Numbered from the stretch's first letter, positions 1 through 9,099 are shown. The stretch is 64,000 nucleotides of DNA from Pontibacter pamirensis (GCF_010015475.1 NZ_SSNI01000030.1:19261-83260); one strand, 5' to 3'. Numbers and translations are program-made. Notes: generated by a model not told the origin, from the letters alone.

Positions 1-50
1 TGTCCTTTTAAATTCTTGTTCAAACTTACGCCGTTTCGCGCCTCATTTTA

Positions 51-250
51 GTTAAGGCAAGGTTAAAGTCTGTTAAAGAAATGTTAAATAAGAGGAAGGC
101 TGCCAACTACTGTAAACATATGGTGGTGGTTGATAATACCGTCCGAAGTTCATACCTTATACTTGGCATTACCTCTTTCTGTATCAACAACTTAAATTTT
201 TGCTACTGCATCTGTTAAAGCATTATCTAAAAGGTTAAAGAAAAGTTAAA
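51..250 (+). promoter_or_regulatory. Two clusters of phased GTTAA repeats before the two-component operon
   Basis: GTTAA or GTTAAA begins at 51, 62, 72 and 83 (steps of 11, 10 and 11 bases) and again at 214, 234 and 245. Such spacing places each copy on the same face of the helix. OmpR-family regulators, one of which is encoded just downstream, usually bind direct repeats with about this period. Autoregulation by that protein is an inference. Bases 1-50 and 89-213 show no other structure that I can support. Confidence 0.55.
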
Positions 251-276
251 GTCGAGCGCAGGGAGTTTCAAAAACG

Positions 277-284
277 TACATTTG
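277..284 (+). promoter_or_regulatory. Bacteroidota -7 promoter element TACATTTG
   Basis: The element matches the TAnnTTTG consensus used by the primary sigma factor of Bacteroidota. It lies only 4 bases before the GTG start of the kinase gene, so a transcript starting here would be nearly leaderless, or translation begins downstream at the ATG at 325. No clear TTG -33 box was seen. Confidence 0.35.
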
Positions 285-288
285 TTTT

Positions 289-2538
289 GTGAGCAAGCAT
301 ATTATCATAGGCGTTATCGTGCTGATGAGCATCTCCCTGCTGGGTGTAGTAGGGCTGCAACTGTATTGGATTAACGACGCCATCAAAGTAAAGCAGGAGC
401 AGTTTGACCGCAGCGTGAATACAGCGCTCACGAAAGTGGTGGAGAAGCTCGAAACACATGAAGCCGTTTCGGTGGTGGCGCACCAGATGGCATCCCTTAA
501 TAAAGAAAATCCAACTCTTTTACCGGACACAGCGCATGCCCCAGCGTTAGCAACAGAAGAAAAACACCCGGATACACCTTCGAAACCTGCAAAAGTCACT
601 AAACCTGCTAAGCAAGTTCTGAAACCTCAGCCTGAAACGCCTAAGTCTACCGCCCTTCCATCTCCCTCCAAAAAAGAAACGGTAACAGCACATCGGGTAA
701 CCTATAATAATAACTTGCAAAAGGGTGAACCGGCAGACTTCATCATTATATCTCCGGATGGAAACATAAAATTTGACAACGGCAGAGTTACTCACCCTCT
801 TGGGCGAAAGAACCTGAGAGACAATAAAGCAGAGGCAACCGCTCAGGTTATAGCCGCTTCTCCAATTTTCTACTCCTATCTCGATCGAGTAAAAGATTTG
901 CCGGATACCATACATTTCAGGAATCCAGTTCTTGGGAAAGCCTATTCAATAGACTCTGCATTTCAGTGGGATAAAACGCTGGAATACAGAAAAATCGCTG
1001 ATTCAGCAGCTATTTTGCTTCGGACACATCATACCCCACCCCTCCATATTTCTGTTGATACGCTGCGGTTTCTCGCAGCAGAAATGGGCAACCTGAAACA
1101 TCAGAAAAGGATACCTATAACGTTTGAGCCTGCTGCTATATCCTCTGTAAATGTGCGCAACGACAGCATCTTTATTTACCGTACCGATACGGCAAGGCAG
1201 GCATACTTCCGCCGTGGCGCTACAGCCCGATCAGGAAACGCAGCCCGCGCCACCGTCTGGAGAGAAGCTACGCCGATGAGGATGGAAGCGCCATTGAAGG
1301 TTACTGCAAAGCTACAGGAGACGAAGGTGGCCACACCAACAAGAGTGACGACCAAAGGCAAGGACGGCGCAGTGAAACCCGCCAGATTGCCACATGCCAG
1401 AACAGACGCCTCCAATATTGAAAAAATAGAAATTAAGAAGGATAAGCTAAACGATGTAGTACAGAAAATGGTAGTGGAGTATGCGGTGAAAGACGAGCCT
1501 CTGCAGGAGCGCCTGAACCTGCACGGCCTGCAGCCACTGCTGAAGGCGGAACTGCAGCAACAGGGCATTCAGCTTGATTTTGGCTTTTGGGTCGTAGCGG
1601 GGCAAACCGATACAGTGGCCGCGCAGAACTTGAGCGCCATCCGGCATCAGGCCTTACCTAGTTACAAAGCTACCCTCTTCCCGAACGATATTTTTGATAA
1701 GCCGGATTACCTGGGTCTTTACTTCCCCGATAGTAAAGCCTATGCCTTGAAATCGCTGTGGGGGATGTTGTCGCTTTCGGTCCTATTCACGCTGGTAATC
1801 ATCGCTACCTTCGGCACCACCATTCACATCATCTATAAGCAGAAGAAGCTCTCGGAGATGAAGAACGACTTCATCAACAACATGACGCATGAGTTTAAAA
1901 CACCCATCGCCACCATTTCATTGGCTACAGATTCCATTGCAAACCCGAAAGTATTCGAGAACCCGGACAAGATACAGTATTATACCCGCATCATCCGGGA
2001 GGAAAACAAGCGGATGAATGCACAGGTAGAGAACGTGCTGCAGATAGCGTTGCTGGAGAAAAATGAGTTTAAGATGAACCTGCAGCCGATTGATGTGCAT
2101 GCACTTATTATCAAAGCCATTGAAGGTATACGCCTGCAGGTGGAGCAGCGCCTGGGGCAGGTAAATGTGCAACTGGATGCCCTGCAGCATGAGCTACTGT
2201 CTGATGAGGTGCACCTCTACAATGTGATCTGCAATCTCCTCGACAACGCAAACAAATATTCACCTGCATCACCTGACATACAGCTTGTAACAGAAAACGT
2301 GAACGGGGGCATTCTGATTGCCGTGGAAGACAAAGGCATAGGCATGAGCAAGGATACGCAGCAGCGGGTGTTCGAAAAGTTTTACAGGGTACCAACAGGC
2401 AACCTGCACAATGTTAAAGGCTTCGGCCTTGGCCTGAGCTATGTGAAGGCGATTGTACAGGCGCACCACGGAGACATCAAATTAAAGAGTGAATTAGGAA
2501 AAGGCAGCCGGTTTGAGATTTTTTTACCATTGATTTAA
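289..2538 (+). CDS. Membrane sensor histidine kinase
   Basis: This is a 749-residue sensor kinase that should autophosphorylate on a histidine and pass phosphate to the response regulator encoded next. A first membrane helix spans about residues 5-25 and a second about 490-515, leaving a large periplasmic region of some 460 residues with no domain I recognise and a proline/lysine-rich stretch near residues 80-130. The cytoplasmic part has the HisKA box with phosphoacceptor His534 (HEFKTP), the N box near 645-655 (NLLDNA), and the G boxes DKGIGMS and GFGLGLS. The start is GTG at 289, chosen because it keeps the whole first helix; an in-frame ATG lies at 325. The kinase and regulator genes are 26 bases apart and form one operon. 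The stimulus is unknown. Confidence 0.93.
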   Translation: MSKHIIIGVIVLMSISLLGVVGLQLYWINDAIKVKQEQFDRSVNTALTKVVEKLETHEAVSVVAHQMASLNKENPTLLPDTAHAPALATEEKHPDTPSKPAKVTKPAKQVLKPQPETPKSTALPSPSKKETVTAHRVTYNNNLQKGEPADFIIISPDGNIKFDNGRVTHPLGRKNLRDNKAEATAQVIAASPIFYSYLDRVKDLPDTIHFRNPVLGKAYSIDSAFQWDKTLEYRKIADSAAILLRTHHTPPLHISVDTLRFLAAEMGNLKHQKRIPITFEPAAISSVNVRNDSIFIYRTDTARQAYFRRGATARSGNAARATVWREATPMRMEAPLKVTAKLQETKVATPTRVTTKGKDGAVKPARLPHARTDASNIEKIEIKKDKLNDVVQKMVVEYAVKDEPLQERLNLHGLQPLLKAELQQQGIQLDFGFWVVAGQTDTVAAQNLSAIRHQALPSYKATLFPNDIFDKPDYLGLYFPDSKAYALKSLWGMLSLSVLFTLVIIATFGTTIHIIYKQKKLSEMKNDFINNMTHEFKTPIATISLATDSIANPKVFENPDKIQYYTRIIREENKRMNAQVENVLQIALLEKNEFKMNLQPIDVHALIIKAIEGIRLQVEQRLGQVNVQLDALQHELLSDEVHLYNVICNLLDNANKYSPASPDIQLVTENVNGGILIAVEDKGIGMSKDTQQRVFEKFYRVPTGNLHNVKGFGLGLSYVKAIVQAHHGDIKLKSELGKGSRFEIFLPLI

Positions 2539-2564
2539 TTCAGTTATTCAAATATGCAGGAACC

Positions 2565-3278
2565 ATGGCAGAAACAGTGACGAAAATACTTTTGGCTGAA
2601 GATGACCCAAACTTCGGCATTGTGCTGCGCGACTACCTTGAACTGCACGATTATGAAGTTACCCTTTGCGTCGACGGTTGCAAAGGCCTTACTGCTTTCC
2701 GGAAAGGCACTTACGACCTTTGCATACTCGATGTAATGATGCCGGAGAAGGATGGCTTTACGCTTGCGCGGGACATAAAGAAACTCAACCCAAACGTGCC
2801 GCTTATCTTTCTGACTGCTAAAACCTTGAAAGAAGATATGCTGGAGGGTTTTAAAATAGGTGCCGATGATTACATCACCAAGCCGTTCGACTCTGAAGTA
2901 CTGCTCTGCAAGATAAAAGCCATTCTTAACCGGAAAGCCGGAGCAGGAACGGCAAAACCTGAACAATCAGAATTTATGATTGGGCAGTATATTTTCCAGC
3001 CAAAGCTGCGCCTGCTTACCCGGAAAGAGCAGGAACAAAAGCTTTCTCCTAAAGAAGCTGACCTGCTGCGCATGCTGTGCCAGCACCTGAACGATGTACT
3101 ACCCCGCGAAGAAGCCCTGCATCAAATCTGGCACGAAGACAGCTACTTTACCGCTAGAAGCATGGATGTGTACATCGCCAAGCTTCGGAAATTCCTGAAA
3201 GAAGATTCTACTGTAGAAATCATCAACATACACGGGCAGGGTTATAGGTTATGCGTACACAACGGTGCCCAGCTTTAG
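2565..3278 (+). CDS. OmpR/PhoB-family response regulator
   Basis: This 237-residue regulator is the cognate partner of the kinase immediately upstream. The receiver domain (about 1-120) has the acidic pocket Glu12-Asp13, phosphoacceptor Asp56 (LDVMMP), Thr84 and Lys106 (KPF). The C-terminal half is a winged-helix DNA-binding domain ending in a typical INIHGQGYRL segment. ATG at 2565 follows the kinase stop by 26 bases. It probably binds direct repeats such as those at 51-250. A GCTGCAGC inverted repeat at 3283-3308 lies just after the stop but lacks a clear U-tract. Confidence 0.95.
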   Translation: MAETVTKILLAEDDPNFGIVLRDYLELHDYEVTLCVDGCKGLTAFRKGTYDLCILDVMMPEKDGFTLARDIKKLNPNVPLIFLTAKTLKEDMLEGFKIGADDYITKPFDSEVLLCKIKAILNRKAGAGTAKPEQSEFMIGQYIFQPKLRLLTRKEQEQKLSPKEADLLRMLCQHLNDVLPREEALHQIWHEDSYFTARSMDVYIAKLRKFLKEDSTVEIINIHGQGYRLCVHNGAQL

Positions 3279-3502
3279 TTTTGCTGCAGCTATAACATAC
3301 GCTGCAGCCCCTGTCTCTTGTGTTGTCAGTTCCTTTTATCAACAAACTTAATAGTTTGATTCCTCCTTTTTCACCACTAAGCCTCCCACTATTTTATACG
3401 CCTCTTTTATTCCAGATTGACAGACTTTTATAGCTTTATAAGGAATTTATATACCAAAAAATAAATACTTTTAAAGTAATAATACCTGTTCAGATATTAT
3501 TA

Positions 3503-3510
3503 TATATTTG
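3503..3510 (+). promoter_or_regulatory. TATATTTG promoter element in a 364-base intergenic stretch
   Basis: The sequence fits TAnnTTTG and lies 132 bases before the lipoprotein gene at 3643. The rest of 3279-3642 is AT-rich non-coding DNA with no other feature that I can support. Confidence 0.4.
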
Positions 3511-3642
3511 GCTTCTGTAAGGCACGTTCATCTTCCTTTTCTGGAATATCTCTTTTGATTGGCAAGCGCCAAAAGGTGCTGCCTAGGGGTGGTGCGTCTG
3601 GTTTTGAGCTATTTGAATATTTATACATTAACTTAATTAGCC

Positions 3643-4284
3643 ATGAAAAAACTTTTACTATTCGTCATGCTCTGCGTTGTCTTGACAAGCTGCGGACCTC
3701 AGATTTACCAGGCTGCCTCTTTCAAGGAGGAAAGCAAGAACCACAAGGTAGTGGCTATTATGCCTTTCGAGGTGCTGATAGAAGCCAGAAAATTACCGAA
3801 AGGTATAACACATGAGATGCTTGAAGAGCAGCAGCGTGACTATGGCTATGGCATGCAAAGCGATGTGTATGGCTATTTTCTGAGGCAAATGAGTAAGAAC
3901 CGTTACACGGTAACTTTCCAGGATGTGCACAAAACGAACGCCATATTAGAGGATGCCGGCATCACGTACGAAGAATTGCGCAAAGCCTCTAAAGAAGAAA
4001 TCTGCGAGATACTGGGTGTGGATGCCGTTGTATCTGGCAATGCTACAATGGCAAAGCCTATGTCTGACGGTGCAGCCATTGCTGTAGGGCTTTTGGTTGG
4101 TGCCTGGGGGCCAACAAACTCTGTAAACACTACCATTACCATACACGAAGGAGCGAAAGGCGACCTGATGTGGAAGTATGATTACGTAGCCTCCGGAAGC
4201 GTAGGCAGCAGCAGGCAATCACTTTCCAACGCCCTGATGCGTAACTCATCCAAGAAATTCCCTTATAAGAATCAAAAATCTTAA
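3643..4284 (+). CDS. Exported lipoprotein of unknown function
   Basis: This 213-residue protein starts with a short signal peptide and a lipobox (LTSC, Cys near residue 17), so it should be lipidated and sit in a membrane facing the periplasm or the surface. The body begins with HKVVAIMPFEV, which resembles the opening strand of proteins that assemble at the inner face of the outer membrane (CsgG/GNA1162-like folds). A glycine-rich hydrophobic stretch follows near 145-160. I did not recognise a definite family; the similarity is a fold-level guess. The gene stands alone, with its own upstream promoter-like element and a strong terminator at 4307-4342. Confidence 0.75.
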   Translation: MKKLLLFVMLCVVLTSCGPQIYQAASFKEESKNHKVVAIMPFEVLIEARKLPKGITHEMLEEQQRDYGYGMQSDVYGYFLRQMSKNRYTVTFQDVHKTNAILEDAGITYEELRKASKEEICEILGVDAVVSGNATMAKPMSDGAAIAVGLLVGAWGPTNSVNTTITIHEGAKGDLMWKYDYVASGSVGSSRQSLSNALMRNSSKKFPYKNQKS

Positions 4285-4306
4285 CAAGGTCATCAGATAG
4301 CATAAA

Positions 4307-4342
4307 AACGGCCCCTGCATTTATTACAATGCAGGGGCCGTT
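4307..4342. terminator. Rho-independent terminator hairpin
   Basis: A perfect 14-bp stem (AACGGCCCCTGCAT and its complement) with an 8-base loop lies 22 bases after the lipoprotein stop. It lies between convergent genes and may serve both strands. Confidence 0.8.
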
Positions 4343-4409
4343 ATATTTAAACGAGTTTAGGCTACCGCAAAGCAGTAGCCCAATACTTAACTAAACATTA
4401 AACTCATTA

Positions 4410-5138
4410 TTAAAATGTAAATCCGACAGATGCTTTCACCACACGATTAAAGGTATCGAAACTGCGATTGTCATCAACGCTGTTGAGGCCGTAATCGTAG
4501 CCGGCGCTCAGGTTAAAGCCATTGGCGAATTTATAACCAAGGCCACCTGTTACAGCCACATCAAATTCACGAAAGCTGCTTTTCACATCAAACTCCTGAT
4601 TTAGTGCCCTGATTCCTAAAGCACCTGCCTCTGTTCTCACTTTATTAGAGATAAGGTAAGAAACCTGCGGACCGGCAAAAATATGGAAGCCCTCTCCTAC
4701 ATAAACCTTGGCCAGCACAGGTAAATCCAGATACTCAGCCCTATTGGTGATAGTAACGTTTGTATTCAGAAAGTCAAGCTGCTCTACTGGAACTTTGCCT
4801 GTCAGCACGGTACCTTTTTGCGAATACTGCAGCCCCGGCTCAATTTCGAAGCCCGGTAGTATCGGAATGGCTACATAGCCACCTGCATGAAATCCTGTGC
4901 GCATTTGCCGTGAAAAAGAACCACCCGACATGTCAGCTAAATCCTGCAGGCTCTGCATAGTTTCACCTTCCCAATCTGCCAGGTTTACACCTGCTCTTAT
5001 CCCGAAACGCACCGTTGATTGCTGCTTCTGCGTGTTGTATGGTTGTGATGGATTTATATATCCCGGTCTTTTTTGTGCACTCGCATCGCTTACTGCAAAG
5101 CCTAACGCAACTGCCATCAGTAGAAATATCTTTTTCAT
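4410..5138 (-). CDS. PorT-type outer-membrane beta-barrel protein
   Basis: This 242-residue protein has a clear signal peptide ending near residue 22 (ASAQ). The following sequence alternates aromatic and polar residues and repeats barrel signatures such as RFGIRAGVNLADW, EIEPGLQYSQKG and NLSAGYDYGLNSV, and it ends in an aromatic residue (SVGFTF) as outer-membrane barrels do. This fits the outer membrane beta-barrel (porin family/PorT) group that is widespread in Bacteroidota. Its ligand or role is unknown. It is a single minus-strand gene, convergent with the lipoprotein gene. Confidence 0.85.
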   Translation of the reverse strand: MKKIFLLMAVALGFAVSDASAQKRPGYINPSQPYNTQKQQSTVRFGIRAGVNLADWEGETMQSLQDLADMSGGSFSRQMRTGFHAGGYVAIPILPGFEIEPGLQYSQKGTVLTGKVPVEQLDFLNTNVTITNRAEYLDLPVLAKVYVGEGFHIFAGPQVSYLISNKVRTEAGALGIRALNQEFDVKSSFREFDVAVTGGLGYKFANGFNLSAGYDYGLNSVDDNRSFDTFNRVVKASVGFTF

Positions 5139-5490
5139 GATTGTAGTCTTTTTAACATACCCTATAAATTTCTAAGCTGCGCTGCTTGATTGTGAAGAAT
5201 GGAATAACCGTGCCAGAAAGGTTCCCTTGATGCCTGCCCTATGTAAATTAAATTGCAATTAGTTCATTATCAGATAAATAATTTTAATTATAAATATGAA
5301 TCTGATATTAAACGGAGGAATTTATAATGATTACCAAGCCTTTTTTAAGGCGGAGAGAGTAGACGAGTGATAGACTCAAAGAAAGACTGGCGCTAAAGCT
5401 GTAAGGAAATTAGAGGTATACGATACAATTATATACTTGTGAACAGTTGCCCACACCATGTAAATACTGAATCGGCAAAGATTAAAATAG
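5139..5490. other. Non-coding intergenic stretch between divergent genes
   Basis: This AT-rich region separates the barrel gene from the NdpA-like gene and must hold both promoters. A GGAGGA followed by an 11-codon open frame at 5327-5362 is visible but cannot be supported as a gene. Nothing else was recognised. Confidence 0.5.
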
Positions 5491-5498
5491 TAGCTTTG
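5491..5498 (+). promoter_or_regulatory. TAGCTTTG promoter element
   Basis: It matches TAnnTTTG and lies 25 bases before the ATG at 5524, a normal distance for a short-leader Bacteroidota transcript. No convincing -33 box was found. Confidence 0.5.
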
Positions 5499-5523
5499 CA
5501 GCCGCAACAGAAGGATACAAGAG

Positions 5524-6573
5524 ATGAACGAAAAAACACAGGTGCGACTGAAGCAAGTAGCCGTGCACCGGGTAGGTAACAAAGCAAAAGACGAAGGTGT
5601 AGTGGCCTCGAAGGAAGTGGTGGATCTACGTGATGAGCAGCTGTCGGACCTGCTGCTGAACTACTTTCTGTCCCCTTTTAAGCAAGAAGAATTCTTCCGG
5701 TTTACGCATACCTCCGACATTGCCCTGAATGAGATGTTCGCCTATTCCGCCCTGATTTTTAGTGAGCCCGCCAAGTTCTTTGAATATTCCGTGCATATCC
5801 TAAACCACCTGTATGAGCAGTCGGACCACCCGAAGGTAAAAAGCGGTGAACTGTACGTGGTGCATTTTGCAGGTTGCTTGATGGAAGACGATTTTGTGGA
5901 GGCCGTTGGTATTTTTAAATCAGAGAATAAAGATACTTTCCTGACTTTCCAAGACAACAACGATGACCTGAACGTGGATTACCACTCCGGCGTTAACCTG
6001 AAAGGCGTAGACAAAGGCTGTATGATATATAACATGGAGGCCGAGGATGGCTTCAGAGTAAAATTAGTAGATGCCAACAGTACCGATGCCGTTTTCTGGA
6101 AGGAGGATTTCCTGAACGTGACGGAACTGAAGGACACGAACTTCAACACGAAGGCTGCTCTGAACCTATGCAAGGATTTTTCGGAAGAGGTGTTCGCTAA
6201 AACTGAAAGCAAAAAAGCACAGGTCGATTTTATCAGCCGCTCTGTCGACTATTTCTCAAAGAGTGAGACATTTGACCTGGAGGAGTTCACCAGCAGCGTG
6301 ATTGATGAACCGGAAACAAAAGAGCGCTTTAAAGACTATAGCCAGGCATTTGCCGAAGAGCGCGACATAGAAGGCTTTGCAGACTTTGCCATCAACAAAA
6401 ACACGGTGCGCAACATGAAGCGCAAGTTCCGCAACTTTATAAAGCTGGATACGCAGATAGAAATCAAGTTCAGCGGTTATAACCCTGAACAGAGTGAGCA
6501 GTATGTGGAACGCGGCTTTGACCAGGAACGGGGCATGCACTTTTACAAAGTATACTTCCACAGCGAAAGTTAA
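5524..6573 (+). CDS. Nucleoid-associated protein, NdpA/YejK family
   Basis: This 349-residue cytoplasmic protein matches the 37-kDa nucleoid-associated (NdpA) family in length and layout: an N-terminal region that starts by defining surface-exposed helices, a central segment with GELYVVHFAGC, and a C-terminal segment with QVDFISRSVDYFSKSE and NMKRKFRNFIKLD. The E. coli member binds the nucleoid and type IV topoisomerase. ATG at 5524 sits 25 bases after a TAnnTTTG element. The gene appears monocistronic, with a different small gene 107 bases downstream. Confidence 0.85.
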   Translation: MNEKTQVRLKQVAVHRVGNKAKDEGVVASKEVVDLRDEQLSDLLLNYFLSPFKQEEFFRFTHTSDIALNEMFAYSALIFSEPAKFFEYSVHILNHLYEQSDHPKVKSGELYVVHFAGCLMEDDFVEAVGIFKSENKDTFLTFQDNNDDLNVDYHSGVNLKGVDKGCMIYNMEAEDGFRVKLVDANSTDAVFWKEDFLNVTELKDTNFNTKAALNLCKDFSEEVFAKTESKKAQVDFISRSVDYFSKSETFDLEEFTSSVIDEPETKERFKDYSQAFAEERDIEGFADFAINKNTVRNMKRKFRNFIKLDTQIEIKFSGYNPEQSEQYVERGFDQERGMHFYKVYFHSES

Positions 6574-6680
6574 CGCCAGCTGTAGAACTATCGCTAGAGC
6601 GGCTTTGTTAAAAAACCTTCAGTGACGTATAAAACGGAACGAAAATTGTTCTGCAACACCGGAAGATAAAAACCGATAAT

Positions 6681-7124
6681 ATGAAGAGAATAGCCTTTGC
6701 TTTATTTTTTGCACTTGCCACTACGGCCACTTTTGCACAAGGCCCTGCTGTTTCACAGCAGGAGGCTACAGCCGCACAGGCAGGTTCTAAATCACTTGAG
6801 CAGCGTGCGAACGAGATTACAATAGGTATGGCCAAACACCTGCGCCTTACCCCGGACCAAACTCAGAAGATAAAAGCTATAAACCTCAAAAGCATGCAAA
6901 ATGCGGAGGAGGCCAAAATAAAGTTTCAGAGAGACCCCCAAAAGATTGTAAAGCAGATGGACGTAATCAGCCAGTCCAGGATTTCTCTGATAAAAGACGT
7001 GTTGACGCCACTGCAGTTTCAGCAGTACCAGCAGCGACGAGAAGAAAAAATGGGCGTGCCGCGCGAAGCACAGAGCAACCCCTCGTCGCGGCATGAGAGT
7101 TCACTAAACCAGGAAAGTTACTAA
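6681..7124 (+). CDS. Small secreted helical protein, Spy/LTXXQ-like
   Basis: This 147-residue protein has a signal peptide cut near residue 19 (TFAQ). The mature part is helical and charged. Its segment LRLTPDQTQKIKAINL, followed by a long helix and LTPLQFQQYQQRREEK, is the spaced LTxxQ pattern of Spy-like periplasmic proteins. Those proteins act as ATP-independent chaperones or as metal/envelope-stress sensors in proteobacteria; the role in Bacteroidota is not established. It is monocistronic and ends at a strong terminator. Confidence 0.75.
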   Translation: MKRIAFALFFALATTATFAQGPAVSQQEATAAQAGSKSLEQRANEITIGMAKHLRLTPDQTQKIKAINLKSMQNAEEAKIKFQRDPQKIVKQMDVISQSRISLIKDVLTPLQFQQYQQRREEKMGVPREAQSNPSSRHESSLNQESY

Positions 7125-7126
7125 TC

Positions 7127-7154
7127 AAAAAGCATGGCAACTGCCATGCTTTTT
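7127..7154. terminator. Terminator hairpin between convergent genes
   Basis: AAAAAGCATGGC and its complement enclose a 4-base loop, giving A-tract, stem and T-tract in both directions. It serves the Spy-like gene and probably the convergent hydroxylase gene. Confidence 0.8.
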
Positions 7155-7174
7155 CTCTTCTAAATGACTTATAC

Positions 7175-8125
7175 TCAGGCGGCGCCTGCCGTGTCTGCTG
7201 GTTGGTTGATTACTTTTTCGGGTGTTACCTCCTGCTGCGGTGGTGGCACAAGGCGCAACTGCTGGTGGGCTGTTACAATTGTTCCGGGAGGGCTGAACAG
7301 CATACGGAACACCTCTTTTACTGATTTAGTGTGCTTCAGATCCTTCACCAGATCCACCCATTCATGAAATACCAGGTACACGGGGTTAAATGATGTCACA
7401 GGCTTGGTAAGGCCATAGACAGGCTTCTTTTCCTCCGGTACAAAGGTGCCAAACATCCTGTCCCATATAATAAAGGTGGAACCGTAGTTCTTGTCTATAT
7501 ATTCAGGGTTAGTGCCATGGTGTGCGCGGTGGTGCGATGGCGTCACGAAGATATACTCGATGGGCGCAGGCATCTTCTTTACCAGCTCCGTGTGCACAAA
7601 GAATTGATACAATACCGCCACCTGGTGGCATATGAAGAACGTGAACGGATCTATACCGAGTAAGGGCACCGGGATAAAAAATATAAACTTGATATGCTGC
7701 GTCCAGCTGGTGCGGAACGAAACAGAGAAATTCATTCTTTCGGAAGAGTGATGCGTGACATGGGTTGCCCACCAAAAGCGTTGCTCATGCGCAATACGGT
7801 GTGCCCAGTAACGGCAAAAGTCCACGGCTACGAAGCAGATGATAAACCCCCACCATTCTCTTGGCATGGCCCAGGGTACCATGTTATAGACAACGAGGGC
7901 TACACCAAAGAGCCAGATTTTAAGCACACCACTGAGAATTGTGTTTACTGCCCCAATGGTTAAGGCCGAGACAAATTCTGTTTTATGATAGTAATTACGT
8001 TTTTTGTAAACGCCCACAATCCACTCCACCACCACCGACAGCACAATAACCGGTATGGCATAGTGCATTATGGTAAGGTCATCGAGTTGCTGTAGCTCAT
8101 CAAACGTAAATATCTGTTTTTCCAT
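7175..8125 (-). CDS. Sterol desaturase / fatty acid hydroxylase family protein
   Basis: This 316-residue integral membrane protein has the three histidine clusters of the di-iron fatty acid hydroxylase superfamily: HRIAHE, HVTHHSSERMN and HRAHHGTNPEYIDKN, separated by hydrophobic helices. Such enzymes use oxygen to hydroxylate or desaturate lipid chains at the membrane. The final pattern with NPEYIDKNYGSTFIIWDRMFGTF is typical of bacterial members. The substrate cannot be told. The C-terminal 40 residues are a polar extension. It is encoded alone on the minus strand. Confidence 0.9.
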   Translation of the reverse strand: MEKQIFTFDELQQLDDLTIMHYAIPVIVLSVVVEWIVGVYKKRNYYHKTEFVSALTIGAVNTILSGVLKIWLFGVALVVYNMVPWAMPREWWGFIICFVAVDFCRYWAHRIAHEQRFWWATHVTHHSSERMNFSVSFRTSWTQHIKFIFFIPVPLLGIDPFTFFICHQVAVLYQFFVHTELVKKMPAPIEYIFVTPSHHRAHHGTNPEYIDKNYGSTFIIWDRMFGTFVPEEKKPVYGLTKPVTSFNPVYLVFHEWVDLVKDLKHTKSVKEVFRMLFSPPGTIVTAHQQLRLVPPPQQEVTPEKVINQPADTAGAA

Positions 8126-8300
8126 AGCCTGCTTCTTCCTGCTTGTACCATCATTAGAACGTCCAAAGGAGTAAAGGGTTAAGCAGAAAGCGGCATAAGC
8201 GGAGCCAATGGAAAGGCCGGATGAAGGGAAATCACCAAGTCAATGGTTAAGCAGCGGTAACAAAAGTCTTGCTTCTATTCCCATAAAAACCTGGGCTTCG

Positions 8301-8308
8301 TACCTTTG
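8301..8308 (+). promoter_or_regulatory. TACCTTTG promoter element
   Basis: It matches TAnnTTTG and lies 13 bases before ATG at 8322. This favours 8322 over the upstream in-frame ATG at 8208 as the start of the small gene, since the upstream codons would not be transcribed from here. Confidence 0.55.
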
Positions 8309-8321
8309 CAGAAAACTTATC

Positions 8322-8513
8322 ATGCGCATCAGAAAGAAAGTAAAGGCTCCGGTACCCGCAAAAGGCTCCCGCTTCACCGCGTTAGATATTTTTGTAAAAG
8401 CCGCTGAGAAGGAAAACTGGACCGAACAGGAGATTCAGTTTGTGATAAATGAGGTTGTAGAAGCCCAAAGTGATGAGGAGGGGCTGGAGATACTGCAGGA
8501 CTATAAGTTGTAA
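8322..8513 (+). CDS. Small conserved-looking hypothetical protein
   Basis: This 63-residue protein has a basic N-terminus (MRIRKKVKAP) and an acidic helical C-terminal half with KENWTEQEIQFVINEVVEA. No family was recognised. The start at 8322 was chosen over an in-frame ATG at 8208 because a TAnnTTTG promoter element lies at 8301-8308 and the extra 38 residues look non-coding. It is convergent with the NUDIX gene. Confidence 0.6.
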   Translation: MRIRKKVKAPVPAKGSRFTALDIFVKAAEKENWTEQEIQFVINEVVEAQSDEEGLEILQDYKL

Positions 8514-8535
8514 CCTGTGAAGGTGTGATTTTTTT

Positions 8536-9099
8536 TTACACCCCCAGCTTTCGCAGGGCCAGCAGGCAGAGGGCCACAGAACCGGAAACCTGTATTTTAC
8601 CTTCCGATATCATATCGGCGACCTCGTGAAGCGGTATCTTCAGTACTTCAATCGCTTCTGACTCGTCCAGGTCCTGCGCTGCTACTTTTTTAACATTGCG
8701 GGCCAGGTAGTAGTACATCCTGTTCGTGTCTTTGGTGGGGTTATCTGTCACCTCGAGCAGCAGTTCCACCTCATCAATTGTATAGCCTGTCTCCTCCAGC
8801 ATCTCCCGTTTGGCGGCTTCAGTGGGTTCTGTTTCGTTTTCATCCACCACTCCACCAGGTAATTCAATAAATATGTCACCGGCCGCATGCTTATACTGCC
8901 GCACAAAGATTACATGGTTGTCTTCAGTGAGCGGGAAAACGAGCACTACATTTGGCCGCACGCTCACATAATAGTCATCCATCTCTAGCCCGTTGGGAAG
9001 TGCTACGTGGTCGCGGCGCAGTTTGTACCACTTCTCATCTACTACCATTTCTGACTTTAGCACCTTCCAAGGTGCCGGGGTATGTACTTTGTTTTCCAT
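8536..9099 (-). CDS. NUDIX hydrolase, ADP-ribose pyrophosphatase-like
   Basis: This 187-residue cytoplasmic enzyme should hydrolyse a nucleoside diphosphate linked to another group. The NUDIX box runs from GG at 82-83 to REMLEETGY at 98-106. The preceding VIFVRQYKHAAGDIFIELPGG pattern is typical of the ADP-ribose/ADP-sugar pyrophosphatase branch. The glycine-to-arginine spacing is one residue longer than the canonical box, which is a mild oddity. The start ATG at 9099 gives a complete N-terminus. A lone gene next to the glycoconjugate locus, it could act on nucleotide sugars, but that is only context. Confidence 0.88.
   Translation of the reverse strand: MENKVHTPAPWKVLKSEMVVDEKWYKLRRDHVALPNGLEMDDYYVSVRPNVVLVFPLTEDNHVIFVRQYKHAAGDIFIELPGGVVDENETEPTEAAKREMLEETGYTIDEVELLLEVTDNPTKDTNRMYYYLARNVKKVAAQDLDESEAIEVLKIPLHEVADMISEGKIQVSGSVALCLLALRKLGV

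Noticed and set aside
5327..5362. 11-codon frame after a GGAGGA Shine-Dalgarno-like sequence
   Set aside because: It is too short, Bacteroidota rarely depend on such sites, and no downstream gene on the same strand is placed to be controlled by it.
8208..8321. Upstream extension of the small gene at 8322
   Set aside because: A TAnnTTTG promoter element at 8301-8308 lies inside the extension, and its residues do not look coding.
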